A stretch of DNA of 57,469 bases, taken from Verrucomicrobiota bacterium (GTDB lineage: Bacteria; Verrucomicrobiota; Verrucomicrobiia; Opitutales; Opitutaceae). The DNA lies in contig QNAI01000009.1 of the NCBI GenBank assembly GCA_003641745.1, positions 1-57,469 of the forward strand, read 5' to 3'. The translations under genes and the position numbers were made by a program. The notes beneath the pieces are model-generated. The model made no database searches. It had not been told where the DNA came from and was given only the letters and a program-made list of their open reading frames with translations. This document shows positions 35,017 to 45,287 of this stretch, piece after piece (position 1 is the first letter of the stretch; every line of letters starts with the position of its first letter).

Positions 35017-35151
35017 GAAATGATGGGGTCCTGGGAGAAATCTCCTCCGGTTGAGAAATGCGACCAGGTATCCTGCTTGTAGGAGAGGCTTTATGCCTCG
35101 ATCAAACTGGCCATCGAGGGATAAACCCTCTCCACCCTTGCCCATCATTTC
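35017..35151. repeat. Palindromic element A, copy 2
   Basis: Inner arms 35,079-35,102 and 35,113-35,133 are the diverged counterparts of copy 1. Outer 11-bp inverted repeats GAAATGATGGG (35,017-35,027) and CCCATCATTTC (35,141-35,151) are perfect and mark the ends of the element. The nested-palindrome structure suggests a small non-autonomous mobile repeat. Copies 1 and 2 bracket the permease and ATPase genes. Confidence 0.75.
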
Positions 35152-35650
35152 ATATGTGATGGTTCACCAGAGCCCTGTCACTGGATGGGAGATTCGGTCG
35201 ACCGATCACAGCGATTTCAGGTCTGGATATCCGTCCGGGCGCATTTGGATCTCACCATGCGTATAGACTACTGGATGGTATTAGAAACGCTTTTGAATCA
35301 GGTCTTGAAACGAATGAAGGTTCGAATACTCAAGGGTGCGCGTTTTTTGGTTTGCGTTCGACAATCAACCCAACTTTTCTCGCGCTGTTTTTACCTCCCT
35401 GAAGTCTGAAATTCTGTGCCTAACGATTGCTCCCGTAAGTCTTTTCTCTCCGCGTTTCTTGGTTTGTTTGCCGGTGTTTTCCTGATCGGCAGGCTTGGCA
35501 AGAGACAGCCTGATGGCATGGCCCGCGCCCGTCGACAGACGGCCGGCTCGATAATACCCAGGCCCGCGCCGCGCACGGTGCCGAGAGATTCGGGGTTGGG
35601 CTGATCGCCCGGCCCGGCACCCAATTGTAGAAGTAGAGGCGTTTCCACTC
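35152..35650. other. Gene-free stretch before the respiratory operon
   Basis: About 500 bp without a credible gene or recognised repeat. It must hold the promoter of the ten-gene act/cco operon starting at 35,651, but no convincing -35/-10 pair stands out by eye. Local A/T-rich runs occur at about 35,270-35,400. Confidence 0.5.
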
Positions 35651-36304
35651 ATGTCGAAGGTCTTCCCGAAATGGTCCAATCGGCTTCCGCTCCTCATTGT
35701 CGTTTTCGTCTTCCTTGTTGCGGGCGCTGTGACCAGCGGGATCACCTATTATTTCACCCCGAAATACACACGGGTCGGATATGCTCCCGACCAACCCGTA
35801 CCCTTTGATCACAGTCTCCATGCGGGCCAACTCGGTTTGGATTGCCGCTACTGCCACACCTATGTGGAAAAGTCGGCGCATTCCAATATCCCGACCGCCG
35901 AGACCTGCCTGAACTGTCACACCCAGATTCAGACGCAGAGCCAGCTGCTCAACTCCGTGCGGGAAAGCGTCAAGACGGGTGATCCCATCCCATGGGTTCG
36001 AATTCACCAGGCGCCCGACTACGTGTATTTTGACCACTCGGTCCATGTGAATCGCGGCGTCAGTTGTGTCTCCTGCCACGGGCAGGTGAATGAAATGCAG
36101 GTCGTGCGGCACGCGGAATCGCACAGCATGGCCTTCTGTCTGAACTGCCACCGGGCTCCGGAGAATCATATCCGCCCGATCGAGGAGGTTTACAATCTTG
36201 ACTGGTCGGCCGGTTCGCAGGCGGAACAGGTCGCCCAGGGCCTGGAAAAGGTGGAGAACTGGAATATCAAACCGCCGCAGAGTTGCTCTGGTTGTCATCG
36301 ATGA
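35651..36304 (+). CDS. actA: Alternative complex III pentaheme cytochrome c subunit
   Basis: A 217-residue protein with an N-terminal membrane anchor (LPLLIVVFVFLVAGAVTSGI) and five CxxCH heme sites: CRYCH, CLNCH, CVSCH, CLNCH and CSGCH, the last at the C-terminus. This matches ActA, which takes electrons from the ActB Fe-S clusters in the quinol-oxidising alternative complex III, on the periplasmic side. Several extra His residues (DHSLHAGQLG, FDHSVHVNRG) are probable distal ligands. First gene of the operon; its stop overlaps the actB ATG. Confidence 0.93.
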   Translation: MSKVFPKWSNRLPLLIVVFVFLVAGAVTSGITYYFTPKYTRVGYAPDQPVPFDHSLHAGQLGLDCRYCHTYVEKSAHSNIPTAETCLNCHTQIQTQSQLLNSVRESVKTGDPIPWVRIHQAPDYVYFDHSVHVNRGVSCVSCHGQVNEMQVVRHAESHSMAFCLNCHRAPENHIRPIEEVYNLDWSAGSQAEQVAQGLEKVENWNIKPPQSCSGCHR

Positions 36305-39300
36305 AAAGGATTCCTCAGCACCCGAAACCCTCTTTGGCGGAAACGACGGGCCCGCGTTATTGGCGCAGCTTGGATGAATTGTCTGCGACTCCGGAATTCC
36401 AGGAATACATGGAGCGGGAGTTCCCGGAAGGTGCCTCGGGAATGGATGGTGTCGATCGACGCCATTTCATGAAGATCATGGCGGCTTCCTTCGCGCTCGG
36501 AGGACTCGGTTTCTCGGGCTGCCGCCGACCGGAAACGCATTTTCTTCCCTACGCGAAATCACCGGAACACATCATACCGGGCGTTCCGATCCACTACGCA
36601 TCGGCCCGACCGGTGCGCGGCGGCGCGATTCCCGTTGTGGTCGAAACGCATGAAGCGCGCCCGACCAAGATCGAAGGCAATCCTTCCTACGAGTCGTTTG
36701 GCGGGACGACCGATTTGCTCACGCAGGCCTCGGTCCTGGATCTCTACGATCCGGATCGCGCATCTGAGCATAGGTCTGCAGGACGATCCGTTTCCCGGGC
36801 CGAACTGGGTGATCTTCTGGCAGGGATCGGCGTTTCCCACGCCGAAGGGAAAGGCGCCGGACTTGCCTTCCTTGCCGAGCCGTCGACGTCACCGACCAGG
36901 TTGCGACTTGTGGCGGCCTTGCGTGAATCGATGCCGAAGTCGATCTGGGCTGAGTATGACCCAACCGGATCGGATGGCAGCGAGGCAGTCGCCACCCGCC
37001 TGTTTGGTCGCAGGTCGCGCCCCATTTACCACTACGGCAAGGCCGCTCGAATTCTCAGCCTTGAATCCGACTTTCTTCAGGAGGGTGGCGGGCAACTCAG
37101 AGCCGCTCGCGAGTTTTCCGATGGCCGTCGGGTGGAGAAGACCGGGGGCGAGATGAATCGACTCTACCAGATCGAAAGCCATCTGACCGTGACCGGGGGC
37201 ATGGCTGACCATCGCCTTCGTCTGCCGAGTTCCCGAATGGCAGCGGTGGCGGCCCATCTGGCCGAAAGACTCGAGGTCAGGAATGCCGTTGCCGATCCGG
37301 AGACCGAGGGCGAAATCGGAGATGCCTTCGAATGGTTGGATGCCTGTGCGGAAGACCTTGCCGCCCATCGGGGTGAGAGCCTGGTGGTTGCGGGCCCGCA
37401 TCTCCCCGATCAGGTTCACGCGCTCTGCTTCCTGATCAACAAGAGCCTCGGAAACGTGGGCGAGACGGTCGAGTTCGTCGAACTCCCGGAAACCGGCGCC
37501 GAGTCAATCGAGACGCTCGCGGCGGCGATCAGGGACGACGAGATCAGGACCCTCGTGATTCTGGAGGGCAATCCTGTCTATAACTGTGCGGTCGACATGG
37601 ATTGGGCGACCGTCCAGAAATCGGTCGAAACGGTGATTCGGCTCGGATACCATGCCGACGAGACATCAGAACTGGCTGACACCCATATCGCCGGAGTCCA
37701 CTATCTCGAAGCGTGGGGTGACGCACGGACCGAAGACGGCACCATAGTCCCGATCCAGCCGATGATCATGCCGCTCTTTGACGGGTTGACGGAGCTGGAA
37801 ACGATCGGACGTATTCTCGGCCTGACCAATCCGGATTCCTACTCACTTGTGCGCGAAACGTTTGGGGAACGGGTTCCTGTGACGGACGAGTTTACCCGGG
37901 CCGATGCGGATCGGGTATTTCAGAAATTTCTCCATGACGGATTGATTGAGGGTACTCAGTACCCCAGGATCGAACGACCGATCCAGTCGGGCAAGGCCGA
38001 GGACATGGCCGGCAGGATCCGCCTTCCGAAAGCGCCGGATCGGGAGAATCTCGAAGCACGGTTTGTCGCCGACTACACGGTGGATGACGGACGCTTCGCA
38101 AATAACGGTTGGCTTCAGGAATGCCCGGATCCGATCTCAAAGCTCACGTGGGATAACGCCGTTCTGATCAGTCCGCGTCTGGCCGATGAATTGGGTATTG
38201 AACCGGGCAGGTCGATGGTCCAAGTGGCCCGCAAGGATCCCAACCCGGGTGAGGACGGACGCCTGAGGGCACCGGTGGTTGAGGTGGCGATCGGTGGACG
38301 CACGGTCCGTGGTCCGGCCGTGATCCAGCCCGGTCTTGATAATTACACGATCGTACTTCCTCTAGGTTATGGTCGCTCAAGGACTGGAAGGGTGGGGACC
38401 GGCGCCGGCTTCAATGCCTATTCGGTGCGCGGCTCGGGCAACCTCCATACAGCGAGTGGAGCGACTCTCTCGCTGACCGGTGAGACCTACGTTGTCGCGA
38501 ATACCCAGGAGCATTGGTCGATGGAAGGTCGCGCCATCGTGCGAGAGGCCAATCTCGACGACTACCATGCCCATCCGGAATTCGTCGACCATCTCGGAAT
38601 GGAGTCCCATACGCCCCCGGTCTACGGCAAGGACAAGAATCTGCCTCTGTCCGAACAGGTCGTCGACACACCAAAGGGGAACTCGCTCTACGAGCACCCG
38701 GTCTTCGATGGCACTCACCAATGGGGCATGACCATCGACCTGAACACCTGCACGGGCTGCAATGCCTGCGTGGTGGCCTGTCAGAGCGAGAATAATATCC
38801 CGATCGTCGGTCGCGACCAGGTCCGCCGGGGGCGTGAAATGCATTGGATCCGCCTCGATCGGTACTACTCCAGTGGATCCACCGACAATACGAAAATACC
38901 CGAAGATCCCCAGATCTCGATCCAGCCGATCAACTGCCAGCAGTGCGAGAACGCGACCTGCGAGATGGTCTGTCCGGTCAATGCGACCGTTCACGATTCG
39001 GAAGGCCTGAACGTAATGGCCTACAATCGCTGCGTCGGAACTCGCTACTGTGCCAATAACTGTCCCTACAAGGTGCGGCGGTTCAACTTCTTCGATTACC
39101 AGCAGCGCGAACTCGACAAACTCTACCAGGGCCCGCTCGGCCCGAAGGGCATGCCCGAGCTTCTCCAGATGGCGCAGAATCCGGATGTCTCCATCCGCAT
39201 GCGCGGTGTGATGGAAAAGTGCACCTACTGCACCCAGCGCATCCAGAAGGCCAAGATCGATCGCAAGGTCCAGGCCCAGGACTCGCCCGATGTTGAGGTG

Positions 39301-39633
39301 CCGGACGGCACCTTCCAGGTCGCCTGCGAACAGGTCTGCCCGACCCGGTCGATTGTCTTCGGCAATGTCCTGGATTCGGAAAGTCATGTCTCGAAAATGA
39401 AGGAGTCGAGCCGCGACTACAGCCTTCTCGGATATCTGAACACCCGTCCCCGAACCACCTATCTGGCCAAACTCAGGAATCCCAATCCGGAGATGCCGGA
39501 CAGCAACAGCATGCCCTTGAGCCGCGTAGAGTACGAAAACAAGAACCACGTGGGTGCCCCCGGTGAAGAACATGGCGGAGCCGGTGACCATGGTGATCAC
39601 GAAATTGAAACGGATGGAGGGCGCCACGGATGA
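36301..39633 (+). CDS. actB: Alternative complex III molybdopterin-oxidoreductase-like / Fe-S subunit
   Basis: A 1110-residue fused B1-B2 subunit. A Tat-like signal ([21 protein letters not shown]) lies at about residues 54-75 and ends in a possible lipoprotein cysteine. Residues 90-790 resemble molybdopterin oxidoreductases. The C-terminal part is a ferredoxin-like domain with Cys clusters [50 protein letters not shown] and CTYCTQRIQ...CEQVCPTRS. In characterised complexes the large domain has no molybdenum cofactor and the clusters pass electrons to ActA. ATG at 36,301 overlaps the actA stop as ATGA; an 18-bp longer TTG start is possible. Confidence 0.93.
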   Translation: MKRIPQHPKPSLAETTGPRYWRSLDELSATPEFQEYMEREFPEGASGMDGVDRRHFMKIMAASFALGGLGFSGCRRPETHFLPYAKSPEHIIPGVPIHYASARPVRGGAIPVVVETHEARPTKIEGNPSYESFGGTTDLLTQASVLDLYDPDRASEHRSAGRSVSRAELGDLLAGIGVSHAEGKGAGLAFLAEPSTSPTRLRLVAALRESMPKSIWAEYDPTGSDGSEAVATRLFGRRSRPIYHYGKAARILSLESDFLQEGGGQLRAAREFSDGRRVEKTGGEMNRLYQIESHLTVTGGMADHRLRLPSSRMAAVAAHLAERLEVRNAVADPETEGEIGDAFEWLDACAEDLAAHRGESLVVAGPHLPDQVHALCFLINKSLGNVGETVEFVELPETGAESIETLAAAIRDDEIRTLVILEGNPVYNCAVDMDWATVQKSVETVIRLGYHADETSELADTHIAGVHYLEAWGDARTEDGTIVPIQPMIMPLFDGLTELETIGRILGLTNPDSYSLVRETFGERVPVTDEFTRADADRVFQKFLHDGLIEGTQYPRIERPIQSGKAEDMAGRIRLPKAPDRENLEARFVADYTVDDGRFANNGWLQECPDPISKLTWDNAVLISPRLADELGIEPGRSMVQVARKDPNPGEDGRLRAPVVEVAIGGRTVRGPAVIQPGLDNYTIVLPLGYGRSRTGRVGTGAGFNAYSVRGSGNLHTASGATLSLTGETYVVANTQEHWSMEGRAIVREANLDDYHAHPEFVDHLGMESHTPPVYGKDKNLPLSEQVVDTPKGNSLYEHPVFDGTHQWGMTIDLNTCTGCNACVVACQSENNIPIVGRDQVRRGREMHWIRLDRYYSSGSTDNTKIPEDPQISIQPINCQQCENATCEMVCPVNATVHDSEGLNVMAYNRCVGTRYCANNCPYKVRRFNFFDYQQRELDKLYQGPLGPKGMPELLQMAQNPDVSIRMRGVMEKCTYCTQRIQKAKIDRKVQAQDSPDVEVPDGTFQVACEQVCPTRSIVFGNVLDSESHVSKMKESSRDYSLLGYLNTRPRTTYLAKLRNPNPEMPDSNSMPLSRVEYENKNHVGAPGEEHGGAGDHGDHEIETDGGRHG

Positions 39634-41054
39634 GTGAATCGACCGAAACTGCGGTGGGCGTTGCCGAAATACCGGCGGTGCTCAAGGAGATCAATCCGGC
39701 CGTGCTGAAGCGACCGGATCTGGTTGGGCACAATCGCAGCTTCAGCTGGATCACCGAGAAGATCTGCACCATCACCGAGGAAAAGACCCCGAAGTGGTGG
39801 TGGATCTGTTTCTGTGTGGCGGGCTTCATCGCTTCGTTCACCATCACGGGCCTGATCTACCAGGTGGGCACCGGCGTCGGTGTCTGGGGCCTGGCCAATC
39901 CCATGAATTGGGGATGGGCGATCGTCAATTTCGTTTTCTGGATCGGTATCGGGCATGCGGGTACGCTCATCTCCGCCATTCTCTGCCTGCTCAAGCAGAA
40001 GTGGCGCACTTCGATCAATCGCTCGGCCGAGGCCATGACCATATTCGCAGTGGTCTGCGCGGGTATTTTCCCCGTCTTCCACGTTGGCCGCGTCTGGTTT
40101 GCCTATTGGCTGTTTCCCTTTCCCAACGCCAATACCATCTGGCCGAATTTTCGCAGCCCGCTTCTCTGGGACGTGTTTGCGGTCTCAACTTACGCCACCG
40201 TTTCGGTCCTTTTCTGGTACGTGGGAATGATTCCGGATCTGGCCACTCTGCGCGACCGGGCAAAAAACAAGGTCCGGCAGGTTCTCTACGGTATCTTTTC
40301 CATGGGCTGGCGGGGATCCAACCGGCATTGGAACAACTACGAGATGATGTATCTGCTCCTGGCGGGTCTCGCCACGCCGCTCGTGCTCTCGGTGCACACC
40401 ATCGTCTCCTTCGATTTCGCCGTGGCTCTGGTGCCCGGCTGGCATACCACTATTTTCCCGCCCTATTTTGTGGCCGGCGCCATCTTCTCGGGATTCGGCA
40501 TGGTGCTGACCCTCATGCTGCCGCTTCGAGCCGTTTACAAACTCGATGACCTGATCACGCAGTACCACATCGATTGCATGTGCAAGATCACCCTGGCGAC
40601 CGGCTCCATGGTTGGCTACGCCTACGCCATGGAGTTCTTCATCGCCTGGTACGGGTCAAATCCCTACGAGGGATTCGCCTTCGTCAATCGGGCCTTCGGT
40701 CCCTACGCCTGGGCCTACTGGATCATGATTTCGTGCAACGTGATCTCGCCGCAGCTCTTCTGGTTCAAGAAAGTGCGACGGAACACCGCCCTGGTCTGGG
40801 TGATCTCCATTTTTGTCAATGTCGGCATGTGGTTCGAGCGATTCGTGATCACCGTGACCTCCCTGGCCCGCGAATTCATGCCGTCCTCCTGGGGGTATTA
40901 TTCACCGACTGTCGTCGATATTTTCACCTATGTCGGAACCTTCGGTGTCTTCTCCGTCCTCTTCCTGCTCTTCGTCCGTTTTCTCCCGATAATGGCCATG
41001 GCTGAAATCAAGGCCGTGTCACCACAGGCGGATCCACATCATGGTCATCAATGA
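39630..41054 (+). CDS. actC: Alternative complex III NrfD-like quinol-binding subunit
   Basis: A 474-residue polytopic protein (about ten helices) of the NrfD/PsrC family, the main quinol-oxidising membrane subunit. Features: [20 protein letters not shown] at the N-terminus, [20 protein letters not shown], the His/Asp-rich ISLE-like helix [20 protein letters not shown] and [28 protein letters not shown]. Start overlaps the actB stop (ATGA). Also annotated as hydrogenase or polysulfide reductase NrfD. Confidence 0.93.
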   Translation: MSESTETAVGVAEIPAVLKEINPAVLKRPDLVGHNRSFSWITEKICTITEEKTPKWWWICFCVAGFIASFTITGLIYQVGTGVGVWGLANPMNWGWAIVNFVFWIGIGHAGTLISAILCLLKQKWRTSINRSAEAMTIFAVVCAGIFPVFHVGRVWFAYWLFPFPNANTIWPNFRSPLLWDVFAVSTYATVSVLFWYVGMIPDLATLRDRAKNKVRQVLYGIFSMGWRGSNRHWNNYEMMYLLLAGLATPLVLSVHTIVSFDFAVALVPGWHTTIFPPYFVAGAIFSGFGMVLTLMLPLRAVYKLDDLITQYHIDCMCKITLATGSMVGYAYAMEFFIAWYGSNPYEGFAFVNRAFGPYAWAYWIMISCNVISPQLFWFKKVRRNTALVWVISIFVNVGMWFERFVITVTSLAREFMPSSWGYYSPTVVDIFTYVGTFGVFSVLFLLFVRFLPIMAMAEIKAVSPQADPHHGHQ

Positions 41055-41614
41055 GACGGAGATCCAAACTGAATCCTGCCATGACCAATAACTGCTACGG
41101 ACTCATAGCCGCGTTCGACACCCCCGCCGACGTGATGCAGGCGGCGGAGAAGGTCCGGGACGCCGGTTACCAGCGCTGGGACGTGATCACGCCGTTTCCC
41201 GTTCACGGGCTGGACGGCGCCATGGGGCTCAAGCGTTCCCGCGTGCCTCGCTTCACCCTCGCGGGCGGTATCACCGGTTTCATTACCGGTATGTTGATGG
41301 TGGTCTATATGAACATGGTGGACTACCCGCTCATCGTCGGAGGCAAACCGCTTTTCAGCCCGATCTTTGCCTTCCCCGTCGCCTACGAACTCACCATTCT
41401 GTTTTCAGCTTTCGGCGCCATCATCGGCATGTTCCTGCTGAACAGGCTGCCCATGCATTACCATCCGGTGATGAATCGCGACCGGGTGGCCCAAGCCTCG
41501 GACAACCGCTTCTTCATCGTGCTCGAGAGCCGCGACCATCATTTCAAGAACGAATCCGCCCGGGAACTCCTCGCGGAGATCGGTGGCAAGGACATCGAGG
41601 AACTGGAGGACTGA
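41051..41614 (+). CDS. actD: Alternative complex III subunit D (DUF3341)
   Basis: A 187-residue membrane protein with a cytosolic N-terminal domain ([40 protein letters not shown]) and two helices ([20 protein letters not shown] and the following [20 protein letters not shown]), matching DUF3341/ActD. It packs against ActC and contains no cofactor motif. ATG at 41,051 overlaps the actC stop; an internal ATG at 41,081 is an alternative. Confidence 0.92.
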   Translation: MRRRSKLNPAMTNNCYGLIAAFDTPADVMQAAEKVRDAGYQRWDVITPFPVHGLDGAMGLKRSRVPRFTLAGGITGFITGMLMVVYMNMVDYPLIVGGKPLFSPIFAFPVAYELTILFSAFGAIIGMFLLNRLPMHYHPVMNRDRVAQASDNRFFIVLESRDHHFKNESARELLAEIGGKDIEELED

Positions 41615-41615
41615 T

Positions 41616-42227
41616 ATGCGTTACGCTTACCTTGTCTTCATCCTCCTCGTGGTCGCTGTCCTGTCCATTTTCGGTCTGCGGGGAACTCCGTTCAAGAGCC
41701 CTCCCGTGGAGATCTTCAACGACATGGACCGGCAGCCCAAATACAAGCCCCAGTCCGAGAGCGGGTTCTTCGCAGATGGTCGCACCGACCGGCCGGTGCC
41801 GGCCAATACGGTTCCCCGCGAAGGATATATCGAGGACATTCACCTGGCGACCGGCAGAACTGATTCCGGCGACTTCGCCCCGGGCTTTCCGGTCGAGGTC
41901 ACCCGGGAGTTGATGGCCCGGGGCAGGGATCGCTACCAGATTTTCTGCACGCCTTGCCACGGTGCGCTCGGTGACGGAAACGGAATCACCCGCCAGTATG
42001 GCATGGCGGCCACGCCCTCCTATCACGACGATCGCTTGAGGGACATGAGCGAGGGCGAAATCTTCAACACCATCACCCACGGCAAGAATCTGATGGGCCG
42101 CTACGGCGACAAGATGCCGGTCGAAGACCGGTGGGCCGTCATCGCCTATGTCCGCGCACTTCAGCGTGCCCGGCAGGGTGTGGTCGATGATGTTCCACCC
42201 GCGAACCGATCGGAGCTCGGACTATGA
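41616..42227 (+). CDS. actE: Alternative complex III monoheme cytochrome c subunit
   Basis: A 203-residue periplasmic cytochrome with an N-terminal anchor or signal (YLVFILLVVAVLSIFGLRG) and one heme site, CTPCH, in the segment FCTPCHGALGDGNG, with a downstream Met in HGKNLMGRYGDKMP as likely axial ligand. It corresponds to ActE, the exit cytochrome beside ActA. ATG at 41,616 follows the actD stop; its own stop overlaps the actF ATG. Confidence 0.92.
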   Translation: MRYAYLVFILLVVAVLSIFGLRGTPFKSPPVEIFNDMDRQPKYKPQSESGFFADGRTDRPVPANTVPREGYIEDIHLATGRTDSGDFAPGFPVEVTRELMARGRDRYQIFCTPCHGALGDGNGITRQYGMAATPSYHDDRLRDMSEGEIFNTITHGKNLMGRYGDKMPVEDRWAVIAYVRALQRARQGVVDDVPPANRSELGL

Positions 42228-43480
42228 GCAGCACCACCACCGTAAACGCTTCATCCCTCTCCTCCGCGGACCAGGGTACGACCTTTGGCAGGTGGGCTCT
42301 CATCGTGGGAGTGGTCGCACTGATCCTCAGCGCGGTCGGGTTCTTTCTTTCTCCCCACACGGTGGCGTCTTCCTGGCTGCTCGCCGTGATCTTCTGGACG
42401 TCGATGGCGATCGGGATGCTTTTCCTGATCATGATCCACCATATCTTTGATGCCGGATGGTCCACTGTTCTGCGACGTCCGCTCGAACATGCGGTTTCGG
42501 TTTTTCCCTGGCTGGCGGCTCTCTTCTTTCCCCTTGTCGCGCTATCGGTGCTCTATGATCCGAGCCTGCTGTGGAAATGGATGGATCCCAGTTACGATCT
42601 TTCCACAATCGGGGGGCATGGCACGATCGGGGATGATGTTCTCTGGGCGAAGAAATCGGGCTATCTCAGTCAGACCTTCTTCACGGTCAGATACATCTTC
42701 TACTTCGGCGCCTTCACCCTTCTCGCGAGCCGTTTCCGCTTTCACTCCTTTGCCCAGGATAGGGATGGAGAGGCGGCCCATACTCACAGCATGCGCAAAT
42801 GGGCGGCCTTCGGCATCCCCCTGACTGCTCTCTGCGCGACCTTCGCGTCCATCGATTGGATCAAGAGTCTCGATTACCACTGGTTTTCCACCATGTTCGG
42901 CGTGTGGTTTTTCGCGAGTTCGATGCGAATCGCCCTGGCCGGAACCGTTCTCATTTCGCTGCTCCTGGTAAAACAGGGCATGTTCAAAGGCATCCTCAGC
43001 CAGGCACACCTCTACGACCTCGGGAAGATCATGTTGGCCTTCACCGTGTTCTGGGGCTATATCAGCTTTTCCCAGTATTTCCTCATCTGGAATGCGAACA
43101 TACCCGAGGAGACTTTCTGGTATGTCCTTCGCGAAGGCGGAAACTGGTGGTATGTCGGTCTCTTCCTGATTTTCGGCCATTTCCTTTTTCCTTTCCTCTA
43201 TCTGCTCGGGTATCGAAACAAGGTCCTTTACGGGCGGATTGCTTTCATCAGTGCGTGGTTCCTCCTGGCACAACTGGTGGACTTCTACTACAATATCATG
43301 CCCTATAAAAAGGACGAGTTGGGCGATTCCCTTCCCTTCTCCGTGTCCGTATGGGATATCACCTCGCTCGTCGCCGTCGGTGGTATCTGTGCCTGGGTAT
43401 TCTCCAACAGCCTCGGCCGGTCGAAAATCATACCGGTGAGAGATCCGCGTATTCTCGAATCAGTGCATCACCATGAGTGA
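42224..43480 (+). CDS. actF: Alternative complex III second NrfD-like subunit
   Basis: A 418-residue protein with about ten helices, similar in fold to ActC but shorter. Typical segments: FLIMIHHIFDAGWSTVLRRP near residue 75, SIDWIKSLDYHWFSTMFGVW in the middle and ISFSQYFLIWNANIPEETFW. ActF is usually considered a structural partner of ActC without a complete quinol site. Its stop overlaps the next gene's start by 8 bp. Confidence 0.93.
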   Translation: MSSTTTVNASSLSSADQGTTFGRWALIVGVVALILSAVGFFLSPHTVASSWLLAVIFWTSMAIGMLFLIMIHHIFDAGWSTVLRRPLEHAVSVFPWLAALFFPLVALSVLYDPSLLWKWMDPSYDLSTIGGHGTIGDDVLWAKKSGYLSQTFFTVRYIFYFGAFTLLASRFRFHSFAQDRDGEAAHTHSMRKWAAFGIPLTALCATFASIDWIKSLDYHWFSTMFGVWFFASSMRIALAGTVLISLLLVKQGMFKGILSQAHLYDLGKIMLAFTVFWGYISFSQYFLIWNANIPEETFWYVLREGGNWWYVGLFLIFGHFLFPFLYLLGYRNKVLYGRIAFISAWFLLAQLVDFYYNIMPYKKDELGDSLPFSVSVWDITSLVAVGGICAWVFSNSLGRSKIIPVRDPRILESVHHHE

Positions 43481-43781
43481 CCGCAGGGCCAACCCATCTT
43501 TCCTGAATCAGGGCGTCTCGATCGTCGCCATACTCGGCTGCTTCCTGGTTTTCGGTCTGCTTCTCTGCCTGACCTACATACCGAACAAGCCGGAAGGCTT
43601 TCCGGTGGGCTCAGTGCCGCCGGAGGAACGAGCGGCGCGGTTGAGTGAGTTGCGGGCGGAGGAATCCCTGATGGCCACCGGATACAGTTGGATCGACCAG
43701 GATAAGGGAGTCGTGTCCCTGCCGATCGATCGAGCGATGGAATTGACCCGGCAGGAACTGAGCGGCCAATCGTCCGAATGA
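43473..43781 (+). CDS. Small single-span membrane protein of the act/cco operon
   Basis: A 102-residue protein: a polar N-terminus, one helix (VSIVAILGCFLVFGLLLCLTY, about residues 15-36) and a periplasmic tail with DQDKGVVSLPIDRAMELT. A tail of the form D-x-GVV-x-(I/L)PID-x-AM occurs, from memory, in small proteins accompanying ACIII and cytochrome oxidase genes. It has no heme motif. Overlap with actF and a gap of 24 bp to the CcoN-like gene make it part of the operon; it may be a linker subunit between the two complexes. Confidence 0.75.
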   Translation: MSDRRANPSFLNQGVSIVAILGCFLVFGLLLCLTYIPNKPEGFPVGSVPPEERAARLSELRAEESLMATGYSWIDQDKGVVSLPIDRAMELTRQELSGQSSE

Positions 43782-43805
43782 TCTCCATGATCCTGCACAA
43801 GTAAC

Positions 43806-45287
43806 ATGAGTGACACGTCCAACCAGCCCACTGCAGATCCGAAGGTGTCGGGCGCCACCGAAGGCGTCGGACGCAGTGCGATCGATCAATCCATTCGAAT
43901 ACCGGTACTCGTCCTGGCCGGCGCCGGCCTGCTCTGGCTTGTCTGGGGCACTGTCCTGGCGCTGATCGCCTCGTTCAAACTGCATACCCCGGGTTTTTTC
44001 GGTGAGATTGAGTGGCTGACCTACGGCCGGGTGATGCCCGCCAGCGTGAATGCCCTCGTCTATGGTTGGGGGGTCAATGCGGCATTGGCCGTCACCATCT
44101 GGTTGATGGCCCGGCTCAGCCGTTCCGAACTCAGGCACGGCGGTATCCTGATCACCGCGGCAATCTTCTGGAACGCGGGAGTGGACGTCGGCCATTGGGG
44201 TATCCTGATCGGGTATTCCACGTCGGTTGAGTGGCTCGAGATGCCGGCTTATGTCACACCTCTCCTCCTGGTCGCTTATATCATGATGGGTGTGTGGGGA
44301 GTCCTGGTCTTTCGCTATCGCCGGAATCCGCATACCTATGTGTCCCAGTGGTTCCTTCTGGCGGCCCTGTTTTCCTTTCCCTGGATCTACTCCGTCGCCC
44401 AGATCATGCTGGTCTTCGCGCCGGTTCGCGGGACGGTCCAGGCGGTCATCAACGCCTGGTATGTGCAGAATCTGATCTGGCTCTGGTTTACGCCGATTGG
44501 ATTGGCGGCCGCCTATTACTTTATCCCCAAGGTTCTCGGCCGCCCCATCCATAGCTACCCTCAGGCCGTTCTGGCCTTCTGGTCGCTGATCGTTGTCGCC
44601 GGTTGGTCGGGCATGGCCCGGTTGGTCGGGGGACCCGTTCCTGCCTGGATCATCTCCAGTGGTGTGGTGACGGGCATTCTGCTGCTCATCCCCATCGTGA
44701 TCACGGCCATCAACCTGCATATGACTGTCATGGGCAATGTGCGCGAGGTCTGGAACAGCCCGACCTTGCGCTTTGTCGTTTTTGGCGGAATCGCCTTCAC
44801 TGCGGCAGGCCTGATCGGCTCGATCACATCTTTGCGCACTTTGGGCGTGACCACCCAGTTGACCCACTTTACTTCCGGCCTTACCCACCTCGGATTCTAC
44901 GGATTCTTCACCATGGTGATGTTCGGCAGCCTGTATTTTGTGGTCCCGAGGCTCCTTGACAAGGAATGGCCCTCCGCCTCGCTGATCAGTCTTCACTTCT
45001 GGTGTTGCGCGCTGGGCACCGCAATCGTCGTCGGCAGTCTGTTCATCGGCGGGATCAATCAGGGGCTCCAGATGAATGACGCCGGTGCGTATCCGGAATT
45101 CATCGACATCGTCCGCAATACCCTGCCTTACCTGCTCTCCAGAACGGTCGGTGTTATTCTGATCACCCTTGGACAATTGGCTTTCTTCACCAGTTTCGTC
45201 TGGATCCTCCTTCGGCCGCGAACCGGCAAAGTGACAGACCCGACCCTGTTCGATTCTTCGTCAGCCCTCAAGTCCTTCGCGCCATGA
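43806..45287 (+). CDS. CcoN-like heme-copper oxidase subunit I homologue lacking most metal and heme ligands
   Basis: A 493-residue, about 12-helix protein aligning along its length with CcoN of cbb3 oxidases, for example FGRLRP-type TYGRVMPASVNALVYGWG, AAYYFIPKVLGRPIHSY, THFTSGLTHLGFYGFF and MFGSLYFVVPRL. The low-spin heme His of helix II is Ser80; the CuB His of helix VI (CcoN GHNAVGFF) is Gln221; the CuB His pair of helix VII (AGPHHLHY) is WSG at 267-269; of the helix X HxH pair only the second, His361, remains, with Leu359 replacing the high-spin heme ligand. Oxygen reduction by the known mechanism is therefore not expected. It is followed by intact CcoO-like and CcoP-like genes. Confidence 0.85.
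   Translation: MSDTSNQPTADPKVSGATEGVGRSAIDQSIRIPVLVLAGAGLLWLVWGTVLALIASFKLHTPGFFGEIEWLTYGRVMPASVNALVYGWGVNAALAVTIWLMARLSRSELRHGGILITAAIFWNAGVDVGHWGILIGYSTSVEWLEMPAYVTPLLLVAYIMMGVWGVLVFRYRRNPHTYVSQWFLLAALFSFPWIYSVAQIMLVFAPVRGTVQAVINAWYVQNLIWLWFTPIGLAAAYYFIPKVLGRPIHSYPQAVLAFWSLIVVAGWSGMARLVGGPVPAWIISSGVVTGILLLIPIVITAINLHMTVMGNVREVWNSPTLRFVVFGGIAFTAAGLIGSITSLRTLGVTTQLTHFTSGLTHLGFYGFFTMVMFGSLYFVVPRLLDKEWPSASLISLHFWCCALGTAIVVGSLFIGGINQGLQMNDAGAYPEFIDIVRNTLPYLLSRTVGVILITLGQLAFFTSFVWILLRPRTGKVTDPTLFDSSSALKSFAP

Noticed and set aside
38377-39627. A 416-codon minus-strand frame opposite actB
   Set aside because: Antisense to the Fe-S domain of ActB, which has all cysteine motifs.
43611-45176. A 521-codon minus-strand frame opposite the CcoN-like gene
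   Set aside because: Composition is His/Asp/Gln-rich without domains; the plus-strand gene has clear homology and operon overlap.
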